DNA of 64,000 nucleotides from Diaporthe sp. PMI_573 (Eukaryota; Ascomycota; Sordariomycetes; Diaporthales; Diaporthaceae). The translations under genes were made by a program, and so were the position numbers. The DNA is taken from contig JAJTUP010000057.1 of assembly GCA_021399435.1 (NCBI GenBank), forward strand, positions 186,001 to 250,000, read 5' to 3'. Shown here piece by piece: positions 44,568 to 55,803 of the stretch; within the stretch, counting starts at the first letter, position 1; every line of letters starts with the position of its first letter. The notes below the pieces were generated by a model, which ran no database searches, was not told the origin of the DNA, and was given only the letters and a program-made list of their open reading frames with translations.

Positions 44568-45746
44568 TTATGCGGCACCGCCCAACGCTCCCAGAAGAGC
44601 GCCCTGAATGGAGAGTCAGTCGATGCACTCACGGATCATGAGTTAGGGACGAAACTTACAAGTCCACCGGCACCACCTGCGGCACCTGCACCTCCAGCTC
44701 CAGCTGCCCCGGCACCGGCTCTGAATGCTGTTAGTCGCCTGTCTGAAGCCCAAAGTCCTGAATATTTTTGGAGAAGAGGGTACTCACCCGCCAGTTAGGC
44801 CACCTAGGAGTGCCCCAAGTCCACCCGCACCCCCAGCTGCGCCTCCTGCTCCGCCGGTCAGGCCTCCAAGAAGCGCGCCCTGGATGGAGAGAGTCAGTCG
44901 ATGCACTCACGGATCATGAGTAAGGGACGAAACGTACGAGTCCACCTGCTCCGCCAGCAGGCTGAGCGGCAGGGGCAGCGGGGGCGGCAGCAGGCTTTGC
45001 CGATGACTTGGGAGCAGCGCCAGTGGAAGTTCCAGAGCCGGCACCGGCCTTGGGCGCCGCGGTCGAGGTTCCGTTGCCTGCCTTAGCAGCACCGCCTGTG
45101 CCAGTGGCATTTCCTGCGCCTGAAGTTGCGCCACCTATTTCGAGTTAGCTTGTGGATGAGCAGGCACGTCGCGGTCGAGGGAAGAATTACCAGTTGCACC
45201 ACCGGCCGCAGCGCCGCCAGCTGAGTAAGTCTGAATGGCAGAGTCAAGAGCAGTGTTGATCTGGCCGAGAGACTGCTGTGCGATACTCTGGCCGATGGCG
45301 GGGATCTTCTGGACAACGGCATCGCCGAGGGCAGAGGCCGCGGTCTTCTGGTCGGTCAGCTGAGTGGCGACGATGGAGGAGACGCCGAGCTGGTCAAAGA
45401 CGGGCTTCTTGGCGATGAGGGTCTGCACGGTGTTGTTGGCGGATGTGGTGAGACCGGTGGCGGTCTGCTGCAGGGACAGGGCGTCTGTCAGGGAGAGCGC
45501 GTCGGTTCCCTGGATCTGTGTGGTGGCGGTCTTGATGGAGTTCTGTGCGTCGGTGCTCGCGGTGAGGACACCCTGCAGGCTGTTTGGGTCCGTGGCGCTG
45601 ACGGCGTTGACAGCTGTTCCGAGCCCGTCAAGGGCTGTCTGGACTGTGCCGATGGCCTGCTGAACTGTTGCCAAATCCCTCTTGTTCAGGGATGGGGCCG
45701 CGATGGCTGAGCCCGCAAGGAGCGTCGTCAGGAGCGTGAACTTCAT
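44568..45746 (-). CDS. HsbA-type cell wall protein with Gly/Ala-rich modular tail
   Basis: Five exons: 45191-45746, 44938-45134, 44788-44879, 44660-44720 and 44568-44603; 313 residues. The N-terminus MKFTLLTTLLAGSAIAAPS is a signal peptide, with a KR dibasic site at residues 22-23. Residues 25-190 form the helical HsbA (hydrophobic surface-binding) domain: DLATVQQAIGTVQTALDGLG, LSLQQTATGLTTSA and GQSIAQQSLGQINTALDSA. The tail is low-complexity: a Gly/Thr/Ala linker, a Pro/Ala spacer (KPAAAPAAPAAQPAGG) and three GALLG(G/A)L modules separated by Gly/Ala runs. Introns 2 and 4 are nearly identical, so the tail grew by duplicating an exon-intron unit. HsbA proteins adsorb to hydrophobic surfaces such as plastics or cuticle and can recruit cutinases. 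A TATA-like TATTTATC lies about 160 bp upstream. Confidence 0.85.
44604..44659 (-). repeat. Duplicated intron, downstream copy
   Basis: This 56-nt intron (intron 4 of the HsbA gene) matches the 58-nt intron 2 at 44880-44937 except for about three substitutions and a 2-nt gap, including the internal stretch CTCATGATCCGTGAGTGCAT. Confidence 0.85.
44880..44937 (-). repeat. Duplicated intron, upstream copy
   Basis: Intron 2 of the HsbA gene, partner of 44604-44659. Both copies are bounded by exon sequence GGTGGACT(C/T) and GGCGC(G/T)CTTCT, so the repeat unit covers exon ends as well as the intron. Confidence 0.85.
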
Positions 45747-47698
45747 GGTTGCTTGGTATTAGCTTGGGTCAATGTCGCCTTGGCGTAACTGGCATCCAGT
45801 GCCTCGGAAGTGAAGGGTGAAGGAGTGGTTTAATATCTGCTTGTCGAAGGAATGATGGACCGAGTACGAAAAGGAAAAAGAAGCTCGAAGGGGCGCCGTC
45901 GAGATAAATAGTCCCATCTCGAGAGGTCTTTTTCTTTGGACGTTTTGAGTCGCAACGAACGGGCCTTCTTTTGACATCTTGGAAGACGAATTTCTCCCAA
46001 CCTCTCCTCATTGGGAATAAACACAGCCACGCGAGGTATGTGACAAGCGACTAGGTTTCGATGCACTGCAAGCGACCCCTGCCGCTTGGTGTTCCCAGAT
46101 GTGGAAGCGCGATGGAAGTTTTCAAACTATGAATCAAGCTTGTCTGTCGAACCGCTGTGTTGGAAGATCGGTCGAAACACGACCAGGTCTCGGTAGGGGT
46201 CAAGGCGGCTCCCCACGCCCCTCCAAGCAAGGCGGCGGAAGGCAGGGCGATCGCTCGGGGGATCGTTTGGAGATCCTGGCACTTGGCCCGTCGGCAGCAT
46301 GCGATTGGTCCGCCATCTCCTTTTCCGACTTGCCTATAGTATTGTGTGTCTTGTTCACCTGTCAACCAGCTAGCACCACCCGCTTCAAATTGTTGGATCC
46401 AGCCATCCATCCGCGCGACGCATCGACTGCCAAGTCAGCCAGTCGACTGTTCATCGCATTTGTAATTACTTGAATCGGTCGTCCCAGACTTGCGTTGACA
46501 GATGACAGCCTCGAACGAGGGCTGTCGACCGAGACCGACGTGCAGCAGATGAAAAGTCGTCTGAAATCCGTGCTTCATGTGTTTCCTTCACTAAACCGCA
46601 TCGGGAAATCCATGAGAAACACAGAGCACAAGGCATTGCTCACTGCGCATTCCCCCTTCTACAGTCCATGCGAGGCATTCCACGGCAAGCTTTAGGGATC
46701 AGGCACACAAGGCTCTGGGTATCACACCCTCAGGTGGTCTCTTGACCCTGATACGTCCTAGAAGTTCAGTTCATCTGCTCCATTAGGCTCCCCAGGCCGC
46801 CTGGGCGCCCGGATACACTTGATGAGGCAGACTAGACACAACAAAAATAGACCGTGCAGGCCAATCAAGTCCTCTCCTCCCGCTTCCGGCTGTCCTTGGG
46901 ACGACGAGAGTGGCGACGATGTCGAATGCACATGCAAGCAGTCTGGTGCTCTCGGCCGAGGCCTTGCACCAGCCAGCATATTAGGGTTCAGGGTCTCACC
47001 TCACATCTGCCGCACACGCTGGGTCGAGAGTTGTCGGAGCAGGCTGCTTCGTCCTAAGCCTTCTCGCGTCTGGCATCTGGGCATAGAGTCACTCGATCTT
47101 TCGACATGTCGTCTCATTCCATGTTTCCAGCTCCGCGAAAAACACTCCTATTGGGGCCCTGGGACAGCATAGACCCGCAACTCTCGTACGTCATGTCCCC
47201 AGTGTATGTTCATTTCCCTTATGGTTAACGTCGATCAAACCTAATCGCCGAGCTTGGTACTACGGTAGCAGAAACAGCCAAGATGTTGCAATCACTTCCT
47301 TGCACCGCCTCAAACTCTCGCAACCTCTCGTCCTCATTTGGTGCTGCGTACAGCGTCAAGTGATTGATTGCTGCCACCAAATAATTCTCATGCGTTGCAC
47401 ACAGCAACCAGCGCGACATAATATTCATTACTGTAGAGAGAAACTGCTCACCCAAAGCCCCGGGGATAGGGATTCAGTCGCGTTTCAGACGTACGTTCCA
47501 AACCTTAAATGCGTATCCACACCCGTATGTCTAGCCCTACAGGATAATTGGGTGCATCGTACTCTATAATCAGGTAATTCAATGGTAGGATCTCGTCCAC
47601 CTCGACGACGTGATTCTCCGGTGCCATGTTTCTCACTACTACGCACTGTTTGAAGGGGCTGTCAAAGTTGCTTTGGAGTGTGCCTTACCAGAGAACAG
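45747..47698. other. Gene-poor spacer
   Basis: Contains the HsbA promoter. About 2 kb with no recognised gene on either strand. Confidence 0.45.
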
Positions 47699-47739
47699 AT
47701 CCCTTCGGCTGCCGTAGCACCTCCAAAAGATCGACACTC
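47699..47739 (+). repeat. Terminal inverted repeat, left
   Basis: 41 bp, identical to the reverse complement of 49836-49876. The transposase stop codon lies only 12 bp inside it. Confidence 0.9.
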
Positions 47740-47751
47740 TTTGTAAGCACT

Positions 47752-49631
47752 TCAGATTGGCTGTCTTCCTCTTCGGGCCTTGGCATCACGGGGTACCTCC
47801 GCTTCTGAGGGCTCCCCACCGTGAAATTTGTACCAGCAGATGTCACTGTTACAGATCGAGACTTCGCACCTATCGCAGCCGTACCTCGTCTGCTTTCGGC
47901 GCTTCGGGGCTGCGTTGGCAGACACCTCGCCTAACACTCGCCGTTTAGGGGGTACCTGCACCCGAAGCGTTTTCCCTAGGCAAGCAACGCACTCGGACTT
48001 CTTGCCCCTGAAAATGAGTGTGTGTGGGTCTGTCGAATTTGCTACGCCAGGCTTGGATGTACCCACGGGGCCTCGTTGACGTGCTACAGCGTCAGGGGCG
48101 TACTTGATGATAATGGCTTCGAATAGGGCTTGCCGCCACTCTGATTGGCTCTCGAAGCAGCGCCAGGGCAACTGGCCACTGAATCTCTTTTGCAACCAGT
48201 ACGTGTTGACGAGAATAACGTCGAGAAGGAATTCGAGGAAGAGGGCACTATGGCGGCTCGATCTGATGTGGTGTTTCCATACATTGTATGAGCGCAATTG
48301 GTCCCCACGGTCCACACCCCCCTTCTGGAGGTTGTAGTCGTCAGCAAACGCTGGCAGCGGTGCGTTTTTACACTGATCAGAGCCCCAGAAGGCTTCTGAT
48401 TGGCGGGTTTTGGGCCGTCGATGAGGTCGCCAGACGTAATCTTCGTCGCCAGTGTAGTATGTGCTGAAACAGAGCGCTAGGGTGTTGTCTTTCCAGGCGA
48501 ATTGGTTGACTAACCCCCCTGGGTAGGGGGCTATTTCGAGTTGATTCCATTGCACGTAATCGCGTGCCTTATCGTCTTTCTTCAGGGTCACAAATGCTTT
48601 GTCGATACCGCTACGGGTGCGGGCCGTACCCGTAGCAGCACAATTAACGTAGGTACGGAGGTATGCGAAGAAGGGCTTGAGAAGAGGTTGTCGAGATAAA
48701 CGTGATACTGGGCACGAGGCAGCTTCTTGAGCAGGGTCACTACTGCTTGTTGGGTGTTATTCAGCTTCGCCAGCTGTCGCTCAGCCTCAGGGGCGTTGCG
48801 TGCAACCCCTCGCCCATTGGGGTATGGTATGCCCACCGGGCCGACGTTATTAGTATGCCATAGCCAGGAGACGAAATACCCGTTATGCCCGCAAACCCAG
48901 ACCCGAAAGCCTCTTGGTGTCGGCTTGCTTTTAACCGTGGTGGCTTCTCTCGAGCGGCCCGTAAAGCGTACCATAGCCTCATCGATGGTGACCTTCGTGC
49001 CGAGGTTGATTAACGTTTGAGAGACTGTTTGTATGTGCTCAGAGAGGGCTTCGACTCGCTCGAAGCAACGGGGCTTGGAGGTTGACCCATCGTCGTCAGG
49101 GTCAAAGGTGGCGAAGCTTGAATTAACTGCTTGCCAGCGATTGCGTGAGAAGAAGCGGCGAATTGGGTGTGATGGCCTCAATGAATCGGTCTTCCAGTAA
49201 TCTTCAAGTCGGTTTTCTGGGTGCAAACCCATATAAATAATAGACGCCAGAAATACCATGATTTCCGAAGCGTTGGGGGGCTGGTGGCTGCCTGGCCAGT
49301 TGCCGTAGCGCGAGTGCGGTGCTTCTGGGTCACGATCACAAGCGTGCTTCTTCTCGCCAGCGAGGGGTCGCGATTGGTCTTCTCGTCGCCGACGGGTATT
49401 ATCGACTAGAGAATCAACTATTTCTGGCGTCAGATACCTCTCGAATAGGGCCAGAGGAGTGCTGGGGAGGGTGTTGATGGCGGTAGGGCGAAGGGGGTCA
49501 CTCAGAGGGTGCGGTACGAAGCAATCGGCACGCTTTTGAGCAGCTGGGGCGATCGGCTCCTGCACACCCGAATCGTGACCCTCTGGGCGGGCGCCTTCGG
49601 CCACAATACAATCGAGGGTCACCTCCTCCAT
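47752..49631 (-). pseudogene. piggyBac-family transposase, broken by a frameshift
   Basis: The first frame (48588-49631, ATG at MEEVTLDC) carries two catalytic aspartates: one in VTIDEAMVRF and one in YHVYLDNLFSS. The second frame (47752 to about 48680) continues as PFFAYLRTYV and holds the third in YNLQKGGVDRGDQLRSY, followed by a Cys/His-rich C-terminal zinc domain (CDRCEV, CWYKFHGG). The frames change within 48665-48684; one missing base explains it. The three Asp plus the terminal Cys-rich domain are characteristic of piggyBac transposases, which cut and paste at TTAA. No other stop is seen, so inactivation looks recent. Confidence 0.85.
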
Positions 49632-49835
49632 CGTGACTTTCGAATCGTATAGAAAAGAAGTCTGTAGCTGCAGTATTCGTGGTGTTGTGGGCGTCGCAAA
49701 TGGGCTCGATTTGGTGTTGAAGAGAAGAAGTGACGTAGTGCGACCGTACCGTGACAACTGCGAAGGTTTGGAGCCAAAACAGTGGGTCTGCAGCTAAACG
49801 AAGGCCTCTGATTGGCTGCAGCGTGGAGGGATGAG

Positions 49836-49876
49836 GAGTGTCGATCTTTTGGAGGTGCTACGGCAGCCGAAGGGAT
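49836..49876 (-). repeat. Terminal inverted repeat, right
   Basis: 41 bp, perfect partner of 47699-47739. Confidence 0.9.
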
Positions 49877-51016
49877 GAAGACCCGCATATCCCCCACGGA
49901 CCCCGACTCGACTTTCGTGATATTCCATGAGATTCGTGGGTTGAGAAAGTTTAGCTGACAGAGTGAGTCTATCGCAAACGAGCAAGATGGGCAAATTTCG
50001 GGTGACGAGGATGAGTAGATTTGCATGATGTTTGTACTCAGCCCCCGAGATCTTCAAACTGATCGCCCAGGGAGTTGCAAACGAATCGTGGATCGTGAGA
50101 GGTGGAAGCGCACTCGATCACAGCACTGCCGTGCAGCCATGTTTGCTGGGGCACATCGCGCCGCGAACGGGATCTGCGCTGATCTGACACCATTTCCTAT
50201 GCTTGTCAGCCCGGCTCATGATTCCCATGCCGATTTGAATGGGCCATAGTCTCTGTCGGCTGGCCCCGAAATGTGAAACCAGTGCCGAATGTCAGACCCC
50301 TCGCCCCTGGCGTTTGCAGTGCCGGCAGTGCGGCTCCCCGGACCAAGAGAACAGGCGCCCCAAAGGGGGATGCATCGATTTCCTATTTTGGCAAGGCCCC
50401 TGGATCGTGGTAATGGATGGTCTTCTGTCTCAGCTCGCTGTTGCATTGCCCGAAGAACAGAATCCGGGAGACCGGTTGATACGGTCATGACTCAAATTGG
50501 AAAATTGAAGACGATGAGGTTATTCTCATTGTCCTCGGGCAACGAGGATCAAGTGATAGGGGGGACACACAGCCTGTGAAACGTGTCATAACATCTCCCG
50601 GCGGACCGTGATGCTCTAGTAGAGACGAGATGCAAATGGTCTTCACACTTGGGCAAGGCAGAACACAAATGTGGTCTTCGAATTCTTTCCATTGTTGGTA
50701 GATATTGACAACCGGATCTTGCAACATTCAAAACCTCAGATCTAATTCTCCGAAACCAAGTTGCCGTTGCTGGTCCGTGGCTACGTTAGGCCGATTCTGA
50801 CCAAATCTAGGGAAATCAGAGCAGCCTGTCAGCCACGAGTCCAAGCTTGCAGCATGGCTCGTTCACAGGCACAATCATATGATCAGCCGAGGCCTGATGG
50901 CCACGCTGCATCACAGCGAAGACTAAGCCTCTCCTGCACGATGACCTGCCCCAATTTGGCTCTTTGACTTGTCCTTGCTCCATGCCCAGCCTAGCATTCA
51001 ACTGTTCTTGACGGGA
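49877..51016. other. Spacer, no supported gene
   Basis: The minus-strand frame at 50816-51001 is in register with the relic interrupted by SINE-like copy C (see 51029-51990). Nothing else recognised. Confidence 0.4.
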
Positions 51017-51028
51017 TTTGCAAATGTT

Positions 51029-51133
51029 TTTTTTTTTTTTAAACGCTGGGTGTTTAAGCGTTTACCACTGTATGAAGGGACCGCCTACATACTGATTAAG
51101 AAGCATATGTACACGGATTAAAAACGAAACCAC
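51029..51133 (-). mobile_element. SINE-like retroelement, complete copy C, 105 bp
   Basis: On the minus strand it starts GTGGTTTCGTTTTTAATCC and ends with a hairpin AAACGCT-9nt-AGCGTTT followed directly by a poly-A of about 13. It is flanked by a perfect 12-bp target-site duplication, TTTGCAAATGTT, at 51017-51028 and 51134-51145. A poly-A tail plus a TSD of this length indicates target-primed reverse transcription (LINE machinery in trans). The shared 5' end in copies A-D argues against 5'-truncated LINE fragments. GGTTTCG ... AATCC resembles a stretched tRNA B box, but no convincing tRNA head is seen. Confidence 0.7.
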
Positions 51134-51990
51134 TTTGCAAATGTTGTCGTCGACGTGGTAATGCTTCTCCGGCTTGATGCTCCAGAGACATTGCAACGTG
51201 TGCTGCAAGATATCCTCTATGGCCTTCAGGTGCTTCTGGGCATCGTCTTCATCGTCCAAGTCATAGCGTGCCTTTGAAAAGGTTCTTCTCGGTGGCGTGG
51301 CAAATGTAGTCCCTGCAGAGGCTACGAGAGAGTCCACCGCCCCACAATTGGTCGGCATCGGACTTGGTTTGGTACTGTGTAGGACAGAGTCAGATTCGCA
51401 GTACCCAAGAACACAAGCTGAAGTTGGATGCTAATGCGGTCACATAGGATCAAGCCACGGACAGGACCCCAACCTCTGCAACAAGCAACTCTGCTAGGGA
51501 ACGCAGCGAACGCGTCTCCGAGCACGACAGATACATACACCGGGAAGAGAAAAGGAGAGAGAAAAGAATGAACTGAAGCAGAGAATTGGATCACAGGGAT
51601 TACTCACTAGGGATTAGCCATTGAACTGCGAAGCGGTTTGTCGGTCTCACCCTGGGCCCGGTGCTTGCCACACCAGAGCAGGTTGAAGGAGGCAAGATAT
51701 GCGGTCGATCTCCCCCTCACTTGCGCTCGCCAAGCTCGAGGAACCTGTGCATCTTGTTGACAAGGATATCAACGGCGTGGTTCTACATGTTCGCCCACGC
51801 CACTCTTCGCCCTGCAAGTACCACGCACAGGTTTCCGTGAGCTGGGAGAACGGTCTTGTTGTAGATCTACTTGAAGAATTATGCCAACGCGGTGACAGAG
51901 TGGGAAGGCAGTGTCAACTTTTTCTCTTTGTCGTCGCCCGTCTTCTTGCTCTTGGCCAGTGCCGCGCGACAGAAGGATAACTTTCTGGTG
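51029..51990 (-). pseudogene. Decayed coding sequence, family unknown
   Basis: Protein-like segments on the minus strand: a region around 51760-51985 containing CVVLAGRRVAWANM and VNKMHRFLELGERK, interrupted by stops, and 51146-51358 with KHLKAIEDILQHTL. The second is cut by SINE-like copy C; its reading frame resumes on the other side of the element after removal of the insert and one TSD. I do not recognise the family, and this entry rests on composition and frame continuity only. Confidence 0.3.
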
Positions 51991-52146
51991 AGGTGACAAG
52001 TGTGGATGAGGATGTAGTCGTTTGCTGTTCGGAAGCTTGATCTTGGAAACCGCACCATCTAGCGTGCTGCATTCGTCAGTCAGGTTTACGCCCAGCTACA
52101 AATACCCAGCTCACCCAAAGACGGGGCTCCATCCACGTCTTTTTTA

Positions 52147-52275
52147 AGTGGTTTCGTTTATAATCCGCGTACGTACGCTTCGTAAGCAGTATGTAGGCAG
52201 TCCCTTCAGACGGTGGTAAACGCTTAAATACCCAGCGTTTTTTTTTTTTAAAAAAAAAAACCAAAAAAAAAAACC
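52147..52275 (+). mobile_element. SINE-like retroelement, copy D
   Basis: AGTGGTTTCGTTTATAATCC at the head, about 85% like copy C, ending with the same AAACGCT ... AGCGTTT hairpin. The tail is unusual: about ten T, then eleven A, then CC and another A run (52240-52275), as if two tails met head to head. Downstream, AATGCCGATAACAGTAGG resembles sequence past copy B. Confidence 0.6.
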
Positions 52276-52898
52276 AATGCCGATAACAGTAGGTTTAGAA
52301 TACGATTGTGACACGTGGCCCAGAAAACATAGACAGCCTTATGACATATGGAGGAAAAGTGTGTACATTCAAGTGAAATTAATTTCGATCGAGGCGGACA
52401 ATCACTGTCATATTCACATCCTGGGGCGGATTTGAGAAGGAGTCGCCATCGTCATGCCTCGACCTCCCTATCCGTTGACGGTACCGGGAGAAGGCATTGC
52501 AGGACTCGTCTCCAGGAAGCTGAATATCGTCCGTTTGCTTTCATTGAAGCTGAGTTGGGACCATCTTTAGACCACTGTCCATTTCACCTCTTCTTTCCTT
52601 CCGACCACCCTTCCTTCTCCACCCCACGACACCCTCAACTATTTTTTCTCTCCCACAATACTTACACTGCTTTATTCTCATCTAAATCCTCATCTTTGTG
52701 ACTGGGAGAACGAGAAATTTGGCGAGGAGAACCCTGCCCACCGACCGCGAGCGAAACCACCAGCAGAAAGTCAACAAACCTGACTAAAAACGACAGCGAA
52801 CCCTCAAATTTGCCCATTTTCACCGCCCAGACTTGCATTAACACAGTCTAAAAGTCATTGAGACCCTAGAGACTCGAGACTTAAGTTGAGAATTCATC
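52276..52898. other. Promoter region of the 52.9-kb pseudogene
   Basis: Contains a long CT-rich tract (about 52560-52700), common just upstream of filamentous-fungal transcription starts. No gene seen. Confidence 0.5.
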
Positions 52899-55803
52899 AT
52901 GGACGCCGACTCGGACGATGAGTTCATGATGTTCTCCTCCCCACATAACTGGGAGAGGGCACAGAGAGGCAAACCGGTGCGAGAGCCTCGACAGGGCCAG
53001 GCCGAGCCTAAGGCCGAGATCAAGAGGGAGCACGCGAGGGGAACCTTTGCAAACCTACTCGCCGCAAATGGGCTGGGAACGTTTTACAGCCCCGACCAGG
53101 TGGCCGGAATGGAGCACTTCAACGACGATAATCGTAGCCGAGTCATCGAGTACAGCCAGGCAGCGCGTGACCGATGATAGCGAGCGAGCGATCTGGACGA
53201 GATGTTCCACAATACAGAACGACGCTGGCAAGGGTACCGGCCAGGAAGCATCTACGCGGCCGCGACAGGATACTTTGGTGCCCCCGGTGGAGCGAGCTTC
53301 ACCCCGTTGAGGTCAACAAGCAATACGAAAGGTTCAAGGAAGAGAGCCCTGCGGATCGCTGCCGTCGCTTCTGTACGGGTGACGAGATCCTTGACAGTGT
53401 CGAGGAAGATGAGGGCGCTATCCGGAGCTTGGCAGCGTCAGAGACCGAGGCTCGGAGAGGAGACATTGATATGTGCGGTCTAAACCGCGACAATGACCCG
53501 GGTTCGAGCGAGTTGAGCGAGTTGAGCGAGTGGACAAGTGATGGCGATCCAGACGACGATGATGCCCCCAAGGGATGCATTCGAGCGGCTGGCACTGAGA
53601 CCACACGGGGGATCAAGATTTGGAGGGGGAGGGGATACGACGATCGCCCTATGTATATCCCCCAGAACCTTGATTATGAGAGGTATGCAGGCATCTGGAC
53701 AGTCTACGGTAGAGTGGCTGTGCCTGCCCACCTCGTCGAGATGACAGAGAACATGCGCGCCTATATGCCGACTTCAGTCCGTCTCTATCTTCAATCTTTG
53801 TCACAAGCCATGATCCCCAACGACGCGCCAGACGAGGTGGTGACAATGATGCGCGCGTTGCTGAAAACCTACAACCCTTTGATGAAACCCAGTTGTCAGC
53901 CGATTTGGAGACAGTGGGAGAAGACCCGTCACCCCATCCTGGGCGTTGTCTTGATAGCGGTGGTGAATGGCAAGGGAAAGGTCGGCAACGCAGTTCGAGA
54001 CGCAGTTCGAGACTGGTTGATGAAAGAAAGCTTGGGTAGCCTGATGTCGCCCCAGGAGCCTTGGTCCTTTGACGGAGATGGACACCTGGTTCTGAAGAAA
54101 ACCGGCCAGAGAATTTGTGAGAAGACTGCTTGGGACGTGGGGTTCCTCGTTGATCATCTTCATCGTGAATCGGCGAGGAAGCTGCCTAAAGGCGAGGACC
54201 GATTCCGAGCGACCCAAGAAGTGTTTTTTAGGCGTAACCTGCCTGATCCTCGAATCTTGAGCCGACCAAGCGGCCGGGTGGATAGGTTCGGGCGTCCGGT
54301 CATCTGTGCCCTGGGCGAGCACTTCTCAGAGGATCCGGAATGGGACGAGGAGGATAGCGAGCGAGTGCCACTCAATGTGTTTACTCGCAACCCTGAGCAG
54401 AGGCATTTCGCCAGACGAATGGGATGCACGATGCATCATGAGCCCGAGTCACCTTTTGGAATAGCTACTCCTTCCGTTTTGGGACCCGAGGTTCCAGGCC
54501 TGGAGCAGGATGGCCGTCGACAAGCTGTGAACGACGTTCGACAATTGGTGACTCGAGTGATCAGGTACTATTCACGCCGCTCAGGGGTTGCGGTTGACCC
54601 TACGCCTCTGGATCAGCAATTGACCAACGAAATGACCAATATGGACGAAAACCACCTAACCGATGACTCCGACAACCCAGATCGCAAAGTCGACAAGGGC
54701 TTCCTCTACTACTTCGTGGGGAACCGGAACCGGTGGAGGGTAAACCGGTTCTTACGAACTAGGATCCACAATTTTCTTATGATTCACGCGAGAACTAAGG
54801 AAGACAAAAACCTTTACAAGGCAATCGAAAGGGACCTGCAGTTACTGGGCACTAAGTACCTCAGCCTGGTCCTGGCAATAGACACTAGCGAGGGAGCCCC
54901 GCGAAAGTACGGTCAGGGCGTTTAGTATGGGGGAAGCCGGGACGATGTGTCTGCTTTCTTAAGGGATAATCCTGACCCAAGACCTGTGGCTCCCCGTGAA
55001 AAGAAGACTACCAAGACCTGGACTAGAACCAAGAGACAGGCAGCTCATAATCTGTCAGACACGTCGCCGTCGCGACCGAAGCGAAACCCAAAAGTCCGCA
55101 AGCGATCACGTGGAAGCAAGGCTGCGACCGAGGCCGAGAAAGAGATTTAATCGCTGAGCGAAGCCCTGTGTGGACAAAGGCGTGATGGGGAGAGCATCGT
55201 GGACGCTGTGAGGCGACTGGTCCAGGATGGGGGTCAACCGGCCTTCTCAGAGACAGACGAGAACCCAGGAGGCGAGAACCCAGGTTATGCTGGGGATGAT
55301 GAGGAGACGTTTGAAGGTTTTGATGATTGAGTTCCCGAGCAGCAACACTGACCCTGCAGCAGGCATCAAATCGCGAGACCCCTTGCTTGTTCGCCCTGGA
55401 AGCTGGCACCTGAGATGGAGAGTCAATGGTCAGCTGGAATCTCCATACTGCGTTTGTTGACTCCGCCAGACGTCGATGGAGATTGGGGATCGTACGGGGC
55501 GTTCATGCGGGGTTGTGAGAGAACAGCGATACGCATATGAAAACTTGGTGATCAATGATGACGAGGTGGTGTTTCATGATTTCTTGTCGGGCCGGGTTGA
55601 GTGTTCTCGCCGAGGATCGTTGGCATACGATCAGTCATGGTGGGCAAAGGACCAAAGGACCTGGTTGCAAAGTTGCCTTTACCATCTTTTGATACTTTTA
55701 GTTACCGAGGCCGGGCTTTACACGTCGTCTTCCAAGACTGGCAACGACGAGCAGAAGAAGAGAGGGTTTCATGTGGTGTGAGAAACCGCCAACCGGGCAT
55801 TTA
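52899..55803 (+). pseudogene. Large unknown gene broken by stop codons and frameshifts
   Basis: Frame 1 begins at 52899 (MDADSDDEFMMFSSPHNWERAQ) and stops at consecutive TGA-TAG (53175-53180), after which the same frame stays open to 53483. A second frame, 53174-54925, holds the main body of about 580 residues (acidic SELSELSEWTSDGDPDDDD; later LVTRVIRYYSRR and FLYYFVGNRNRWRVNRFL). It runs through a TAG (54923) into a basic Ser/Arg/Lys segment (SPSRPKRNPKVRKRSRGSK, possible nuclear signal) and a TAA (55148). Further protein-like pieces reach 55803 in shifting frames. Three of the stops are CAG/CAA to TAG/TAA changes. I do not recognise the family. Too many breaks for introns; a decayed lineage-specific gene is most likely. 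Confidence 0.6.

Larger units (their letters stand above)
47699..49876 (-). mobile_element. piggyBac-like DNA transposon, 2178 bp, inactive
   Basis: Bounded by perfect 41-bp terminal inverted repeats (47699-47739 and 49836-49876) starting ATCCCTTCGGCTGCC. It encodes a single DDD transposase in two overlapping frames. The flanks do not show the TTAA duplication expected of piggyBac: ACAG is outside the left end and GAAG outside the right. Either the ends extend further than the perfect repeats or the flanks have changed. A TCTGATTGGC-type motif recurs several times inside. Confidence 0.85.

Noticed and set aside
42871..47615. A 17-base match CTCGACGACGTGATTCT at about 42875 and 47598
   Set aside because: No homology continues on either side, so it is treated as chance or a trivial remnant.
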